Part shown: piece after piece, positions 35,520 through 44,788 of the stretch
Layout of the letters: every line of letters starts with the position of its first letter
Position numbering within the stretch: position 1 is the stretch's first letter
NCBI GenBank assembly: GCA_018829465.1
Contig: JAHJTN010000010.1
Coordinates: forward strand, 62,001 to 126,000
DNA length: 64,000 bases
From: Bacteroidota bacterium
Lineage (GTDB): Bacteria > Bacteroidota > Bacteroidia > Flavobacteriales > Flavobacteriaceae
Reading direction: 5' to 3'
Program-made: the position numbers and the translations under genes
The notes under the pieces: generated by a model
The model's database searches: none
What the model saw: only the letters and a program-made list of their open reading frames with translations
Told to the model about the DNA's origin: nothing

Positions 35520-35957
35520 ATGCAAAAACATAACAACATAAAAGCACTTTTCTTTTTAGGCATATTCAGCCTATTGCTTTTGCATCAGGTAATGCCCCAT
35601 TTACATCATTTACACGAAATTGGGCACTCACATAAGGCTGTTGCCAATAGTGAAAATCACAGCCAACATCACGATGTTCCAGAAAAAGAAAGTTCCAAAA
35701 AAGGACTTTTAGATTTATTTTTGGAAGTGCACATACATTCAGTTGTTGCTAATGAAATATTAGCAACTCACGAAAGTATTGTAAAACAATTAAAGGTTAA
35801 AAAGGACGTAAAAACGCCTATTTTTCTTAACCGTTATAGCATTTCTATAAAATATGATGATGAAGATTCTATAAAAGTAGTAGTCTATCATCCACCCAAT
35901 AATTATTTCAACTCATATCTCTCATCCCTCGATTCACGAGGTCCACCTACCTGTTAA
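35520..35957 (+). CDS. Small His-rich exported protein, metal module 1
   Basis: The ATG at 35520 (MQKHNNIKALFFLG) follows the -7 box by 6 nt, so the in-frame TTG at 35511, inside the box, is not the start. The 145-residue protein has an N-terminal hydrophobic signal or anchor (residues about 6-22), then a His-rich stretch (MPHLHHLHEIGHSHKAVANSE and HSQHHD, residues about 26-55) and a beta-like C-terminus ending GPPTC. Histidine richness and its place before a CzcA-type pump suggest periplasmic metal binding. The family function is not established. A second, unrelated-looking His/Cys-rich gene has the same place before the second pump. Confidence 0.75.
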   Translation: MQKHNNIKALFFLGIFSLLLLHQVMPHLHHLHEIGHSHKAVANSENHSQHHDVPEKESSKKGLLDLFLEVHIHSVVANEILATHESIVKQLKVKKDVKTPIFLNRYSISIKYDDEDSIKVVVYHPPNNYFNSYLSSLDSRGPPTC

Positions 35958-35967
35958 TTCCTCTTTA

Positions 35968-36056
35968 GTTTAATTAAATTAAACAGATACATTCATAGTA
36001 ATAGTATCTGCAAATTTATTAAGCCTTGGTAATAGCAAGCTTTGCTTTAATTACCA
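35968..36056. other. Three successive hairpins between the His-rich gene and pump 1
   Basis: GTTTAATT-A-AATTAAAC (35968-35984), CAGATAC/GTATCTG (35984-36010) and TGGTAAT with inner AAGC-TTT-GCTT and ATTACCA (36027-36056) follow one another in the 217-bp gap before the pump gene. None has a proper T run. They may terminate part of the transcripts, stabilise the mRNA or regulate pump translation. Confidence 0.5.
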
Positions 36057-36174
36057 TTTTACCATATTTATTTTTTAAAAATTAATCATTGGTTTTGTAT
36101 CATTCAAATCCATAGATGACCTGTATGGTATTTTCAATTTTCAGTATTTACGACTTAAAAATATTTTAAACATA

Positions 36175-39100
36175 ATGTTAGACAAAATCATTGCATTTTC
36201 GATAAACAATAAGCTTGTTATCGGATTATTCACACTGGCTTTAATAGGATGGGGCGTTTATTCGCTAACAAAACTTCCCATTGATGCCGTGCCAGACATC
36301 ACAGACAATCAAGTTATGGTTATTACCATAACACCCACTTTAGCGGCACAAGAAGTAGAACAGTTAGTTACGTTTCCAGTAGAACAAACAATGGTAAGCA
36401 TTCCTGGTATTAAGGAAATGCGTTCCTTTTCCCGTTTCGGACTTTCCATTGTAACTATTGTTTTCGAGGAAAACGTAGATTTATATTGGGCAAGGCAGCA
36501 AGTTCAAGAACGATTAACGCTGGCCGCCAAGGACATTCCGGAAGGCATAGGAAAACCCGAAATGGGGCCAGTAACTACAGGCTTGGGTGAAATTTATCAA
36601 TATGTAATTCATACCGAAAAAGGATATGAAGATAAATATGATGCCACCGAATTAAGAACTATACAGGATTGGATTATCAAAAGACAGTTATTGGGAACAC
36701 CTGGTGTTGCAGAAGTGAGTGGTTTTGGTGGTTTAGTGAAACAATATGAAATTGCTTTAGACCCAGATAAACTTCAAAGTATGAATGTTACTATTGAAGA
36801 TATTTTTACCGCTCTGGAAAAAAACAATCAAAACACGGGTGGAGCTTATATTGATAAAGACCCTAATGCCTATTTCATTCGGAGCGAAGGTTTGGTTAAC
36901 AATATACAAGAATTGGAGAAAATAGCTGTTAAAGTAAATAATGGCACACCAGTACTTGTTCGGGATGTTGCCAAAGTACAGTTTGGTCACGGTGTGCGCT
37001 ATGGAGCGGCTACCCGAAATGGTGAAGGCGAAGTTGTTACGGGAATTGTAATGATGCTAAAGGGAGCAAATTCTTCTGCCGTTATTAATGATGTGAAGGA
37101 TAAAATTGAGCAGATTAAAGAAACTTTGCCCGAAGGAGTGACCATTGAACCTTATCTGGATAGGAAAGGTTTGGTAGACCGTGCAATAGGGACTGTAACA
37201 ACTAATCTTACGGAAGGTGCGTTAATAGTGATTTTTGTATTAATCCTTTTTCTTGGAAACTTAAGAGGTGGATTGATAGTGGCTTCGGTTATACCGCTTT
37301 CTATGCTTTTTGCAATTGTAATGATGAACCTCTTTGGGGTTTCCGGAAACTTAATGAGTTTGGGTGCCATAGATTTTGGGCTTATAGTAGATGGGGCGGT
37401 AATTGTTGTTGAATCTGTAATGTTTGGGATTCATACCAGTAAAAAGAAGTATGCTGGCGTTGAGAAGCTATCGTCAGAACAAATGGATACCGAGGTAAAA
37501 CGCTCTGCTGGAAAAATGATGAATTCCGCTGCCTTTGGACAAATCATAATTCTAATTGTTTACGTGCCTATTTTGGCTTTGAGCGGTGTTGCAGGAAAAA
37601 TGTTTCATCCAATGGCACAAACGGTAATGTTCGCTATTCTTGGGGCATTGATTTTATCACTTACCTACGTTCCGATGATGTCTGCCCTTGCACTTGGACG
37701 CAAGACGGAACATAAGCGGAATTTTTCCGATAAAATGATGGATTTCTTTCAGCGTATATATCAACCTATTTTAGAAGCTGCCCTGCGCACAAAATTATTG
37801 GTACTTGGATTGGCAGTAGGATTATTTGTTATAACGCTAATCGTTTTTGCAAATATGGGAGGTGAGTTTATTCCCCAATTGGACGAAGGGGATTTTGCGG
37901 TTGAAACACGAGTGCCTGTAGGTAGTTCCATTGACCAAATGATTGATGTTTCTCAAAAGGCACAGACCATATTATTAAATGAATACCCAGATGAAGTAAA
38001 GCAAGTTGTAAACAAGATTGGTTCAGGGGAAATTCCAACAGACCCGATGCCTATTGAAGCAGGAGATATGATGGTTATTTTAAGTCCAAAATCGGAATGG
38101 ACAAAAGCAGATGGAAGAGAAGAACTGGCTGCGGTGATGAAAGAATCCCTGTCAATAATCCCTAATGCTACTTTTAGTTTTCAACAACCCATACAAATGC
38201 GTTTTAATGAACTTCTGACAGGTGCTAAACAGGATGTTGTAATAAAAATTTATGGAGAAGACCTCAATATTCTTTCAGATTTGGCTGGTAATGTGGGTAG
38301 CAAAATAAAATCGGTAGCAGGTGTTAAAGATTTGTATGTTGAAGAAGTGACTGGACTACCACAGATTAATATTCAAATGAACCGTGACAAGATTTCTCAA
38401 TATGGTATGAATATCGAGGACGTAAATAATGCTATCGAAACTGCCTTCGCGGGTACTTCGGCAGGACTTGTTTATGAAGGGGAACGTAGATTTGACCTCG
38501 TTGTGAGATTGGATAAAAACTACCGAACCGATATTACCGATGTACAAAATTTGTATGTCAGTACACCACAGGGAAATCAAATTCCGTTAAGTCAGGTAGC
38601 AAACATTTCATTTGAACCAGGACCAGTACAAATTCAGCGTGACAATGCAAAGCGTCGAATTATTGTTGGCTTCAACGTGCGTGACAGGGATGTACAAAGT
38701 ATTATTGAAGACATAAAGCAAATTATGAATTCAAAAGTTGATATGCCAGCAGGTTATTATGTAACCTATGGTGGTCAATTTCAGAACTTGCAAGAGGCTA
38801 ATCAACGGTTAGTGATTGCTTTACCAATAGCGTTGTTGCTGATTTTAGTGCTGTTGTTTTTTACTTTTGGTTCAATGAAACAAAGTTTGCTCATTTTTAC
38901 GGCAATCCCTTTATCTGCAATAGGTGGTGTTTTTGCACTAATCATAAGAGACTTACCTTTCAGTATTTCAGCCGGAATCGGATTTATTGCCTTATTTGGT
39001 GTGGCTGTTTTAAATGGAATCGTGCTGGTCGCAGAATTCAATAGGCTTGATAAAGAAGGTGTAACCGATATTTATGAACGTGTTGTTAAAGGAACACGTG

Positions 39101-40575
39101 TGAGATTGAGACCCGTATTAATGACAGCTACCGTAGCTGCTTTAGGTTTTTTACCTATGGCATTATCAAATTCATCAGGAGCAGAAGTACAGCGACCATT
39201 AGCTACTGTGGTTATAGGTGGATTGATTACGGCAACAGCACTAACCCTAATTGTACTACCAGTCTTGTATATCTATTTTACTGAAGGAAAAGTGAAATTC
39301 AATTTAGGAAAAAAGAAAATCGTTACCACTTTAATGGTGATTGGTGGTCTGTTCTTTCCTGCGATGCAAATTCACGCACAAGAAACAAATCAGATGCAGG
39401 AGCGTACAATTACCTTGCAGCAGGCTATTGAAATGGCACTTCAGAACAATAACCGTATTAAGATTGCTCAATACGAAATCGAGGTTGAAGAAAAAGGAAA
39501 GTACGGTGCTATAACTATTCCCAAAACAGAATTCTCGTATCAAAATGGCGAATTTAATACGCCTACGGTAAGGGATAATCAATACGGAGTTACACAGCGA
39601 ATAAATTTCCCAACAGTTTACACCAGTCAGTTCAAACTGGCAAAAGCAAAAGTTAGTAGCAGTGAGCAACTAAAGGTTATAGAAGAAAATGACCTAATTG
39701 CGGATGTAAAAGCTGCCTATTCAAGATATGTGTTTTTAATGCAGAACAAACAATTGTTGCAGCGTCAAGATAGCTTGTATGGTAATCTCAACCGTTCAAG
39801 TTCGATGCGTTACGAATCTGGCGAATCCACAAAACTGGAAAGTGTAACCTCTGCAACACAGTCTATGCAAATAAAGAACAAGCTTCAGCAAAACGAAGCC
39901 GATATGAGAATCGCCAAAAAGCAGCTTCAGGTTGTTTTGAACACGAATGATGATATTGGTATCGTAGAGAGTGAATTGGTTCGTCGTGAGATAGATTTAG
40001 ATATTGAAAGCCGGTCTGTGGAGCAAAGCCCGTTTTACGTTTATTTAAAACAACAGTTGGAAGTAAGAAAACGAGAAACCAATGTGGAAAGGAGTAAAGT
40101 GTTGCCAGATATTATGTTCGGTTATAATAGCCAAACATTTATTGGCGCTCAAAGTAGCGGTATAGCAAACCCAAATTTTAATGACGATGACCGATTTTCA
40201 TTCTTTCACGTAGGTGTTGCAATTCCAATTTTTCCTGGTGGACATCGAGCCAAAATTCAGGCAGCAAAAATTGAAGAGGACATCGTCCAATCTCAAATTG
40301 AGTTAAACAAGACACAGCTTGAAGGCGAACTACAAAATTTATTGCAAGAATATTACAAACTTCAAAGTACTTTAGATTACTATCAAAATGATGCTTTGCC
40401 ACAAGCGGAACTTATCATTGATAATTCAGATAAGAGCTTTAAAAGTGGCGATGTTTCTTATACACAATATTTGCAAAACCTCACATTGGCCAACAGTATT
40501 CAAACGGAATATTTAAACACACTATATCAATATAACCAGTCTATCATAGTCATTGAAGCCTTATTGGGTTTATAA
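36175..40575 (+). CDS. CzcA-type heavy-metal RND efflux pump fused to a TolC-like outer-membrane factor (module 1)
   Basis: Residues 1 to about 1040 form a heavy-metal RND pump: TM4 has the proton-relay signature DFGLIVDGAV (Asp400, Asp406), as in CzcA-type Zn/Co/Cd pumps rather than CusA. Residues about 1085-1466 form a TolC-family protein (ITLQQAIEMALQNNNRIKIAQYEIEVEE, then the repeat near 1230-1466). Between them residues 1046-1069 look like a complete signal peptide: KKK, a hydrophobic core and IHA before Gln1069. The fused order is known in Bacteroidota, but how the outer-membrane part is released is not. The periplasmic adaptor gene follows by 32 bp. Confidence 0.93.
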   Translation: MLDKIIAFSINNKLVIGLFTLALIGWGVYSLTKLPIDAVPDITDNQVMVITITPTLAAQEVEQLVTFPVEQTMVSIPGIKEMRSFSRFGLSIVTIVFEENVDLYWARQQVQERLTLAAKDIPEGIGKPEMGPVTTGLGEIYQYVIHTEKGYEDKYDATELRTIQDWIIKRQLLGTPGVAEVSGFGGLVKQYEIALDPDKLQSMNVTIEDIFTALEKNNQNTGGAYIDKDPNAYFIRSEGLVNNIQELEKIAVKVNNGTPVLVRDVAKVQFGHGVRYGAATRNGEGEVVTGIVMMLKGANSSAVINDVKDKIEQIKETLPEGVTIEPYLDRKGLVDRAIGTVTTNLTEGALIVIFVLILFLGNLRGGLIVASVIPLSMLFAIVMMNLFGVSGNLMSLGAIDFGLIVDGAVIVVESVMFGIHTSKKKYAGVEKLSSEQMDTEVKRSAGKMMNSAAFGQIIILIVYVPILALSGVAGKMFHPMAQTVMFAILGALILSLTYVPMMSALALGRKTEHKRNFSDKMMDFFQRIYQPILEAALRTKLLVLGLAVGLFVITLIVFANMGGEFIPQLDEGDFAVETRVPVGSSIDQMIDVSQKAQTILLNEYPDEVKQVVNKIGSGEIPTDPMPIEAGDMMVILSPKSEWTKADGREELAAVMKESLSIIPNATFSFQQPIQMRFNELLTGAKQDVVIKIYGEDLNILSDLAGNVGSKIKSVAGVKDLYVEEVTGLPQINIQMNRDKISQYGMNIEDVNNAIETAFAGTSAGLVYEGERRFDLVVRLDKNYRTDITDVQNLYVSTPQGNQIPLSQVANISFEPGPVQIQRDNAKRRIIVGFNVRDRDVQSIIEDIKQIMNSKVDMPAGYYVTYGGQFQNLQEANQRLVIALPIALLLILVLLFFTFGSMKQSLLIFTAIPLSAIGGVFALIIRDLPFSISAGIGFIALFGVAVLNGIVLVAEFNRLDKEGVTDIYERVVKGTRVRLRPVLMTATVAALGFLPMALSNSSGAEVQRPLATVVIGGLITATALTLIVLPVLYIYFTEGKVKFNLGKKKIVTTLMVIGGLFFPAMQIHAQETNQMQERTITLQQAIEMALQNNNRIKIAQYEIEVEEKGKYGAITIPKTEFSYQNGEFNTPTVRDNQYGVTQRINFPTVYTSQFKLAKAKVSSSEQLKVIEENDLIADVKAAYSRYVFLMQNKQLLQRQDSLYGNLNRSSSMRYESGESTKLESVTSATQSMQIKNKLQQNEADMRIAKKQLQVVLNTNDDIGIVESELVRREIDLDIESRSVEQSPFYVYLKQQLEVRKRETNVERSKVLPDIMFGYNSQTFIGAQSSGIANPNFNDDDRFSFFHVGVAIPIFPGGHRAKIQAAKIEEDIVQSQIELNKTQLEGELQNLLQEYYKLQSTLDYYQNDALPQAELIIDNSDKSFKSGDVSYTQYLQNLTLANSIQTEYLNTLYQYNQSIIVIEALLGL

Positions 40576-40607
40576 AAACTATTGATTTCAAATTAAAATA
40601 TAAAAAG

Positions 40608-41807
40608 ATGAAAATTAAATTCAATACAAAAATTTCGCTACTCATTTTATCCATCCTATTGTTGGTGGCTTGTGGCAATACCGATTCTGAAAAAAAGGAA
40701 GCTTCTGAAGAAAGTTCGATAAAAGAAGAACAACCAGTTGCAACTGGGGCTAAACAAATCACTTTTACGAAAGACCAATACAATCTCGCTGGAATTGAAA
40801 CAGGAGCGATTGAAATGCGAAATTTAAGTAACATCATAAAACTAAATGGCAGCATAGACGTAGAGCCTGAAAGTATGGCATCGGTATCTGCACCTTTAGG
40901 AGGTTATTTAAAAACAGCAGGGAAACTGCCTGGTGAAGAAATTAAAAAAGGGCAAGTCTTGGCAACCATTGAGAATCCTGAATTTATCCAAATCCAACAA
41001 GGCTATTTGGAGAGTTTAAGCAAACTTCAGTTTCTTGAAGAAGAATTTAACCGTCAGAAAAAGTTGAGAGAGGAAGACATCAATTCTGCTAAAACGTTTC
41101 AACAGGTTTCTTCTGATTATAAAATCACACAAGGAAGAGTGAAGGCATACGAACAACAGCTTGCACTTGCAGGAATCAGTAGAAGTTCTGTTCAAAATGG
41201 AAATATAACACGAACTGCGAATCTCTATGCCCCTATTTCAGGTTTTGTAAAAGCGAGCAATGTAAATATTGGCGATTTTGTTTCCCCACAGGATGTTCTA
41301 TTTGAAATTGTCGATTTAAACGATATTCATTTGGCATTGAATGCTTTTGAAAAAGATTTGGAAAAGTTGGAGATTGGTCAAACCGTTAAATTTTCACTTT
41401 CCGATGATAATACGTTCAATCGTACTGCCAAGGTTTTCCTGATTGGAAAAGCAACAGGTAGTGACCGTATAACGCCAGTTTATTGCCACATAGAAAAAGA
41501 GAATGAAAAAGGGCTTTTGCCAGGAATGTACGTAAAGGCTTGGATAGAAAGCGGCACAAATAAGCAAAATGCAATCCCTTCAGAAGCTATTGTTCAATAT
41601 GAAGGAAAAGATTTCGTAATCCTTCAAACCGAAGAAACGGAAAGTGGCTATACATTCAAGCTAGAACAGGTTAAAAAAGGAATTGAGCAGGAAGGCTATA
41701 CAGCTATAACTTTTGCTGAAGCTGCGAATGTTCAAAATTTCAAACCTGTAACCAAGAATGCCTATTCCATTTTGTCCGCATTGAGAAATTCCGAAGAAGA
41801 AGAATAA
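40608..41807 (+). CDS. Membrane-fusion (adaptor) lipoprotein of RND pump, CzcB-like (module 1)
   Basis: This 399-residue protein has a lipobox LLVAC (Cys22), a barrel-sandwich hybrid domain (ASVSAPLGGYLKTAGKLPGEEIKKGQVLATIENPEFIQIQQ), an alpha-hairpin (residues about 140-185), the returning sandwich strand (ANLYAPISGFVKASNVNIGDFVSPQDVLFEIVDL), and a membrane-proximal beta domain. It bridges the RND pump and the TolC-like factor and often binds metal. The spacing to the pump gene is 32 bp, so they form one operon. Confidence 0.93.
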   Translation: MKIKFNTKISLLILSILLLVACGNTDSEKKEASEESSIKEEQPVATGAKQITFTKDQYNLAGIETGAIEMRNLSNIIKLNGSIDVEPESMASVSAPLGGYLKTAGKLPGEEIKKGQVLATIENPEFIQIQQGYLESLSKLQFLEEEFNRQKKLREEDINSAKTFQQVSSDYKITQGRVKAYEQQLALAGISRSSVQNGNITRTANLYAPISGFVKASNVNIGDFVSPQDVLFEIVDLNDIHLALNAFEKDLEKLEIGQTVKFSLSDDNTFNRTAKVFLIGKATGSDRITPVYCHIEKENEKGLLPGMYVKAWIESGTNKQNAIPSEAIVQYEGKDFVILQTEETESGYTFKLEQVKKGIEQEGYTAITFAEAANVQNFKPVTKNAYSILSALRNSEEEE

Positions 41808-41840
41808 TTTAAAAATCAATAACTATATAAATCAAACATT

Positions 41841-42056
41841 ATGAAAAAAGTATTTTTTATTGCAACCATTAGCTTAACGTTATTAGCATCTTGTAGAGAC
41901 AACAAGAAAGTTGAAAATATGGAAGAGCAAAAAATTGAAACTACCTTAAGCCCAGAAGTAATGCGCCAAAAGGAAGATAGCTTGAAAATAGTAAGAGAAG
42001 AAAATCGCGTAAAGGATAGCATCCAACAAGTAAAAAACCACGGGCACGCCCATTAA
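41841..42056 (+). CDS. Small Glu/Lys-rich lipoprotein
   Basis: This 71-residue protein has a lipoprotein signal (LLASC, Cys18) followed by a charged helical stretch (KVENMEEQKIETTLSPEVMRQKEDSLKIVREENRVKDSIQQVK) and a His-rich end (NHGHAH). It follows the adaptor gene by 33 bp. I do not recognise a family. The terminal histidines suggest metal contact. Confidence 0.72.
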   Translation: MKKVFFIATISLTLLASCRDNKKVENMEEQKIETTLSPEVMRQKEDSLKIVREENRVKDSIQQVKNHGHAH

Positions 42057-42062
42057 TAATCA

Positions 42063-42096
42063 AAATCCCATTGTACAGCAATGTGCATTGGGATTT
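42063..42096. other. Strong hairpin before the HupE-like gene
   Basis: AAATCCCA-T-TGTACA and TGTGCA-T-TGGGATTT pair around a GCAA tetraloop, with one T-T mismatch and one G-U pair. It lies between the small lipoprotein stop and the next ATG (14 nt after it) and is not followed by a T run. It may act as a processing or translation-control element. Confidence 0.6.
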
Positions 42097-42109
42097 AAAT
42101 ACTGGAAAT

Positions 42110-42799
42110 ATGAAAATCAAAAATATTTATGCCTTTTTCATTCTGTTTCTATTCGGAGCATTTGGTTCAATGGCGTATGCTCACGGAGTAGATGAAGACA
42201 CGCAAACATTTCTGTTAGGAAATAGTGGTGTAGCATTTGGCCCCTTTCTTTATATAGGAGCAAAACATATGATTACCGGTTATGACCATCTACTATTCTT
42301 GGTAGGCGTTATTTTCTTTCTTTATAAACCGAAAGAGGTGCTATTGTATGTTAGCTTTTTTACCATTGGCCATAGCACCACACTACTGTTAGGTGTTTTA
42401 GCCGATATAAATATTAATGCATACTTAATAGATGCCATCATTGCGCTGTCTATTGTTTATAAAGGATTCGACAATTTGGGTGGCTTCAAACGTTTCTTTG
42501 GCAAACAGCCCAATACAAAAGCAGCAGTTTTGATATTCGGTCTGTTTCACGGTTTTGGTCTTGCCAGTAAATTGCAAGAATTCAAATTTGATAAAGATGG
42601 TCTTTTTACCAACCTAATTGGTTTCAATATAGGTGTAGAAATAGGGCAATTTATTGCTTTAGCAGTTGTGTTAATCCTTATAACAATTTGGAGAAGGCAA
42701 CCCAGTTTTATGAAATTTTCAACCATTACAAATACAGCTCTTATGGCCGCTGGGTTTTTATTGCTCGGCTTCCAATTAACAGGCTATTTCACATCTTAA
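42110..42799 (+). CDS. HupE/UreJ family membrane protein
   Basis: The ATG at 42110 gives MKIKNIYAFFILFLFGAFGSMAYAHG, with a signal-like start ending AYAHG; earlier codons fall within the hairpin. The 229-residue protein has about six hydrophobic segments and the family signatures GYDHLLFL, FTIGHSTTLLL and GLFHGFGLASKL. HupE/UreJ proteins are linked to nickel or other metal uptake or export. Placed beside metal pumps it may move a metal, but the direction is unknown. The next gene follows by 10 bp. Confidence 0.86.
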   Translation: MKIKNIYAFFILFLFGAFGSMAYAHGVDEDTQTFLLGNSGVAFGPFLYIGAKHMITGYDHLLFLVGVIFFLYKPKEVLLYVSFFTIGHSTTLLLGVLADININAYLIDAIIALSIVYKGFDNLGGFKRFFGKQPNTKAAVLIFGLFHGFGLASKLQEFKFDKDGLFTNLIGFNIGVEIGQFIALAVVLILITIWRRQPSFMKFSTITNTALMAAGFLLLGFQLTGYFTS

Positions 42800-42809
42800 A
42801 AAAATAATT

Positions 42810-43442
42810 ATGTCAGAAATGAATCATCCAATATTGGAAAAAAGTAAAATTATAAAGGCGACTATCATAGCATTAGTTGGTGGAGCACTTCTATTAGTTG
42901 TTGCAGTACTGCCAGCGGAATATGGTATAGATCCAACAGGAGCAGGTAAACTTTTTGGATTTAGTAAACTTTATGTCCCCGAAAACAATCAAACTAATGA
43001 TTTGGGCACGATGGTATCAACAGCTAACCTTCCCTTGATTAAACTCGAAAAAGCTGGGTCAGGACCCGATGTGGCTCGACCCGTGGAAGCTGATAATCCT
43101 GCACCAGAAGAACAATTAGCAACTCGTGAGGATGAAACCAAAGTAATTGTTCCAGCAGGAAAAGGTATAGAATTTAAAATAAATATGCTCAAATACGGAA
43201 CAATGAAATATGAATGGACAACTGCCAACAATGAAGTGCTGTACTTCGATTTTCACGGAGAGGTTAAACAAAAAGTAGAGCCAAAGGAAGTCTATTTTGA
43301 AAGTTATACCATTTCAAATTCTCATAATATGGTGGGCACTTTTTTAGCCCCTTATGAAGGAAAACACGGATGGTTTTTTAGGAATACCAGTAATGAGGAT
43401 GTCATAGTAAATTTAAGACTAAAAGGTCAGTATACATTATAA
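42810..43442 (+). CDS. Transmembrane anchor protein associated with HupE-like genes
   Basis: This 210-residue protein has one N-terminal transmembrane segment (IIALVGGALLLVVAVLPAEYGIDPTG, residues about 17-42) and a periplasmic beta-rich domain (EFKINMLKYGTMKYEWTTANNEVLYFDFHGE, GKHGWFFRNTSNEDVIVNLRLKGQY). It resembles proteins annotated only as transmembrane anchor protein that accompany HupE genes. It is 10 bp after the HupE-like gene. Its role is unknown. Confidence 0.7.
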   Translation: MSEMNHPILEKSKIIKATIIALVGGALLLVVAVLPAEYGIDPTGAGKLFGFSKLYVPENNQTNDLGTMVSTANLPLIKLEKAGSGPDVARPVEADNPAPEEQLATREDETKVIVPAGKGIEFKINMLKYGTMKYEWTTANNEVLYFDFHGEVKQKVEPKEVYFESYTISNSHNMVGTFLAPYEGKHGWFFRNTSNEDVIVNLRLKGQYTL

Positions 43443-43452
43443 TTTTTAAGTC

Positions 43453-43508
43453 CTGTAGTGGAGGGTTTCCCCTAGTCTATATGATTAATAGCTGCCCTCC
43501 ATTAGCAG
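43453..43508 (+). promoter_or_regulatory. Folded leader candidate upstream of the MFS gene
   Basis: CTG-TAGTGGAGGG (43453-43465) pairs with CCCTCCATTA-G-CAG (43495-43508) through a 13-bp stem with one bulge and one G-U. The 29-nt loop contains CTAT/ATAG, which can pair again. It is not followed by a T run and ends 43 nt before the MFS start. This is the layout of a cis-regulatory RNA. I do not recognise a known riboswitch. Confidence 0.5.
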
Positions 43509-43551
43509 GCACAAATTAAAATTTGGAACTCAATTGATATTTAGAGAATAA

Positions 43552-44772
43552 ATGAAACTGTCAAAATTATTAGAACCTTTCCACGCTCTTCGTAACAAAT
43601 TATTTGCAAAGCTCTATTTGGCACAGACTATAAGTTTGTTGGGCGATGCCTTTACGTGGGTAGGTTTGGCACTTTTGGCATATCAATTTGGAGAAGAAAG
43701 AGCTGCCGTCATATTGGCGACAGCTCTTACTTTAAGGGTCACGGCATTTATTATCTTTTCGCCTTTTGCAGGTATATTGGCAGACAGAATGTCCCGTAAG
43801 AAAATATTATATATCACGCATTTTATAAGAATGGGTATTGTGGGGTGCCTACCTTTTGTAACTGAAGAATGGCAAATCTATGTTCTTGTCTTTTTAATGA
43901 ATGTGTTTAATGCGTTTTTTAGTCCTACCTATCGTTCTGTAATTCCTCAAATCGTTGAGAAATTATTGTACAGACAAGCCATAGGTTTATCGGCAGCCAC
44001 ATATCAGCTTTTAGGGGTTTTGGGACCAGGACTGGCAGGAATTTTGGCTATTTGGCTCGGTGCAAGGGAAATATTCTTTGTTGATGCCGGTACATTTGTT
44101 ATAGCAGGTATTTTATTGTTGAGTCTTCCTAAAAGTAAATTGGATGTTATCTCAGATGAAGTCGAGGGTAAAATCAAACCAACAACTTGGCAAGATGTTT
44201 CAAAAGGGATTAAAATTTTGTTTTCTAATCAATATGTACGCTTTGCGCTGTTTATTGAACTGGTTTCTGCCGTTGCCGGTGCACTTATTCTTGTCAATAC
44301 CATTGTATTGGTTAAAGGTGGATTGAACCTCACAGATAAGGATTATGGAATTATAATGACAGCTTTCGCAATTGGAGCAATGGTAGCAGCATTTGTTTCT
44401 GGAGCAATTGATAAATCTAAATCAAGACGCATCTCACTTATTGTTGGTGCTCTGATTTTAGGTATCGCTATAAGTGCTGCTAATTATTTCAATTTTTCAA
44501 TGCTATTTTTAGTGTGGATTGTAGCAGGACTTGGACAAAGCCTTGCAGAGATTCCTTCTGAAACACTTATTGGAGAAACAGTTCCTATTGAAGAACAGGG
44601 TAAAGTCTATGGTTCTCATTTTGCATTTTCACATTTGTGGTGGGCATTTGCATATCCGTTGGCAGGATTTTTGGGTACTACATTCCCAAATCAAAGTTTC
44701 CTTTATGGAGGCATTATTACGTTAGTAGTATTGGTGTTGGTGGTTATTCTATTAAGACCAAAGAAAAATTAA
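43552..44772 (+). CDS. MFS transporter, possible metal exporter
   Basis: This 406-residue protein has about 12 transmembrane segments. The N-terminal part (LAQTISLLGDAFTWVGLALLAYQ) and the loop 2-3 motif AGILADRMSRKKILY are typical of the NreB/permease-like branch of the major facilitator superfamily. NreB-type members export nickel. A specific substrate cannot be assigned. It follows a folded leader, and the next gene on the same strand is a ferredoxin-like protein 16 bp away. Confidence 0.85.
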   Translation: MKLSKLLEPFHALRNKLFAKLYLAQTISLLGDAFTWVGLALLAYQFGEERAAVILATALTLRVTAFIIFSPFAGILADRMSRKKILYITHFIRMGIVGCLPFVTEEWQIYVLVFLMNVFNAFFSPTYRSVIPQIVEKLLYRQAIGLSAATYQLLGVLGPGLAGILAIWLGAREIFFVDAGTFVIAGILLLSLPKSKLDVISDEVEGKIKPTTWQDVSKGIKILFSNQYVRFALFIELVSAVAGALILVNTIVLVKGGLNLTDKDYGIIMTAFAIGAMVAAFVSGAIDKSKSRRISLIVGALILGIAISAANYFNFSMLFLVWIVAGLGQSLAEIPSETLIGETVPIEEQGKVYGSHFAFSHLWWAFAYPLAGFLGTTFPNQSFLYGGIITLVVLVLVVILLRPKKN

Positions 44773-44788
44773 TTATAAACAGAATAGT

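Noticed and set aside
36175-40575. Two separate genes joined by a sequencing error
   Set aside because: The frame is continuous through the junction, and the second pump has the same fusion at the same place, so the fusion is real.
36175-40575. CusA-type copper/silver pump
   Set aside because: The TM4 signature DFGxxxDGAV is that of CzcA-type Zn/Co/Cd pumps, so copper/silver specificity is not supported.
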